A DNA stretch of 59,370 nt, taken from Candidatus Gastranaerophilales bacterium. GTDB lineage: Bacteria; Cyanobacteriota; Vampirovibrionia; Gastranaerophilales; Gastranaerophilaceae. Below the pieces are notes generated by a model that worked only from the letters and a program-made list of their open reading frames with translations, was not told the DNA's origin and did not search any database. Where the stretch lies: the NCBI GenBank assembly GCA_944322845.1, contig CALUQE010000011.1:1-59370 (forward strand). The letters run 5' to 3'. Position 1 is the first letter of the stretch; each line of letters opens with the position of its first letter. Positions 59,090 through 59,370 of this stretch are shown here, piece after piece. The position numbers were made by a program, and so were the translations under genes.

Positions 59090-59370
59090 ATACTTTTAAG
59101 ACTCCGAAAGGGGTCTTTTTTAATACAAAAAAGGGGTGGGATGAGAACCACCGGCAGTGGTTCGAGCGGGAGCGAGCTGAGGGCGGAGGACTTTTGCGAA
59201 AAGAAAAAAGAAGTTTATTCTTTGAAGCAAAATCCGGAGACCCGTTAAACGCAAGCGACCAAGACAATCCACCCCTGTCCAATACTTTTAAGGCTCCGAA
59301 AGGGGTCTTTTTTAATACAAAAAAGGGGTGGGATGAGAACCACCGGCAGTGGTTCGAGCGGGAGCGAGCT
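59074..59370 (+). repeat. 192-bp-period direct repeat containing the tRNA-Tyr tail and terminator
   Basis: Bases 59074-59178 recur at 59266-59370 with two changes. The repeated part starts in the T arm of tRNA-Tyr (AATCCACCCCTG) and includes its 3' end, the terminator and ACCAC/GTGGT and GAGCGGGAGCGAGC segments. The second tRNA-Tyr tail is not part of a full tRNA. The window ends inside the second copy, so more copies may follow. Confidence 0.9.
59098..59122 (+). terminator. Terminator of the tRNA cluster
   Basis: AAGACTCC, tetraloop GAAA and GGGGTCTT (59110-59117) form a stem followed by T. A second copy lies 192 bases downstream. Confidence 0.85.

Noticed and set aside
59025..59282. Minus-strand open frame over tRNA-Tyr
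   Set aside because: The GRGGFEPPYTLVNRF-type product is the well-known artefact of translating a tRNA gene in reverse.
59074..59370. Possible CRISPR array
   Set aside because: Only two copies 192 bp apart with 105-base repeats; the unit is a tRNA tail and terminator. No cas genes.

Overview
The window looks like chromosome from an AT-rich, fermentative, flagellated bacterium. My best guess is a gut member of the Gastranaerophilales/Vampirovibrionia (Melainabacteria), the non-photosynthetic sister group of Cyanobacteria. The clues are inferential: ADP-forming acetate-CoA ligase, a split archaeal-type glutamate synthase, FolE2, an L31/S14 zinc-ribbon set, flagellar rod genes, and short intergenic tandem repeats like those of cyanobacteria. 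No database search was possible.

Layout. 1-5.0 kb: the end of a glycine-rich membrane-active protein, a secreted protein, polA (-) and a nucleotidyltransferase (+). 5.0-7.4 kb: rpsH, rplF and rplR on the + strand, each separated by repeat-filled spacers. 7.5-10.3 kb: an exported TPR protein, a lipoprotein and a tiny stand-alone LuxR-type HTH. 10.5-18 kb: a minus-strand S10/spc operon running rpsJ-rplC-rplD-rplW-rplB-rpsS-rplV-rpsC-rplP-rpmC-rpsQ-rplN-rplX-rplE-rpsN. The normal spc order is broken after rpsN; its usual continuation (S8-L6-L18) is the + strand block at 5.6-7.4 kb. 18.2-24.5 kb: rpmE, folK, a flavoprotein, a palindrome-rich gene-poor stretch, an HTH regulator, and a NifU-like/GGGtGRT pair. 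24.5-31.4 kb: an M20 peptidase carrying an in-frame repeat insertion, a zinc-ribbon protein, a GHL10 glycosidase, a GT-C glycosyltransferase, FolE2 and aroQ. 31.5-35.4 kb: three-gene glutamate synthase. 35.4-43 kb: PilZ protein, YifB/ComM ATPase, PlsC-like acyltransferase, a TPR-glycosyltransferase, YggT, MTA phosphorylase and an ART-like protein. 43-50 kb: acetate-CoA ligase, a TonB-like linker protein, a kinase-fold protein and an M16 protease. 49.9-50.4 kb: a ~474-bp element with long inverted ends carrying a DUF559 nuclease gene. 50.4-58.6 kb: a lipoprotein, DUF2023, DUF4186, an MlaA-alpha/beta-hydrolase fusion, pheA, a repeat protein and flagellar rod genes flgB/flgC plus two FlgF/FlgG-type proteins. 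58.7-59.4 kb: tRNA-Thr(TGT), tRNA-Thr(GGT), tRNA-Tyr(GTA) and a 192-bp direct repeat that copies the tRNA-Tyr tail.

How the parts fit. Information processing (ribosomal proteins, tRNAs, PolA) and envelope or secreted functions dominate. Folate (folK, folE2), aromatic amino acid (aroQ, pheA), nitrogen (glutamate synthase) and acetate/ATP metabolism are each represented by one or a few genes.

The most unusual content is: (1) the DUF559 gene between ~48-bp inverted GC-rich repeats, with solo copies of the same repeat elsewhere, one of them inside a peptidase reading frame; (2) the MlaA-hydrolase fusion; (3) rpsH framed by a 52-bp inverted repeat at an operon break; (4) hepta- and octanucleotide intergenic repeats; and (5) a conserved but uncharacterised NifU-like/GGGtGRT gene pair with ribosomal-protein-like codon use.
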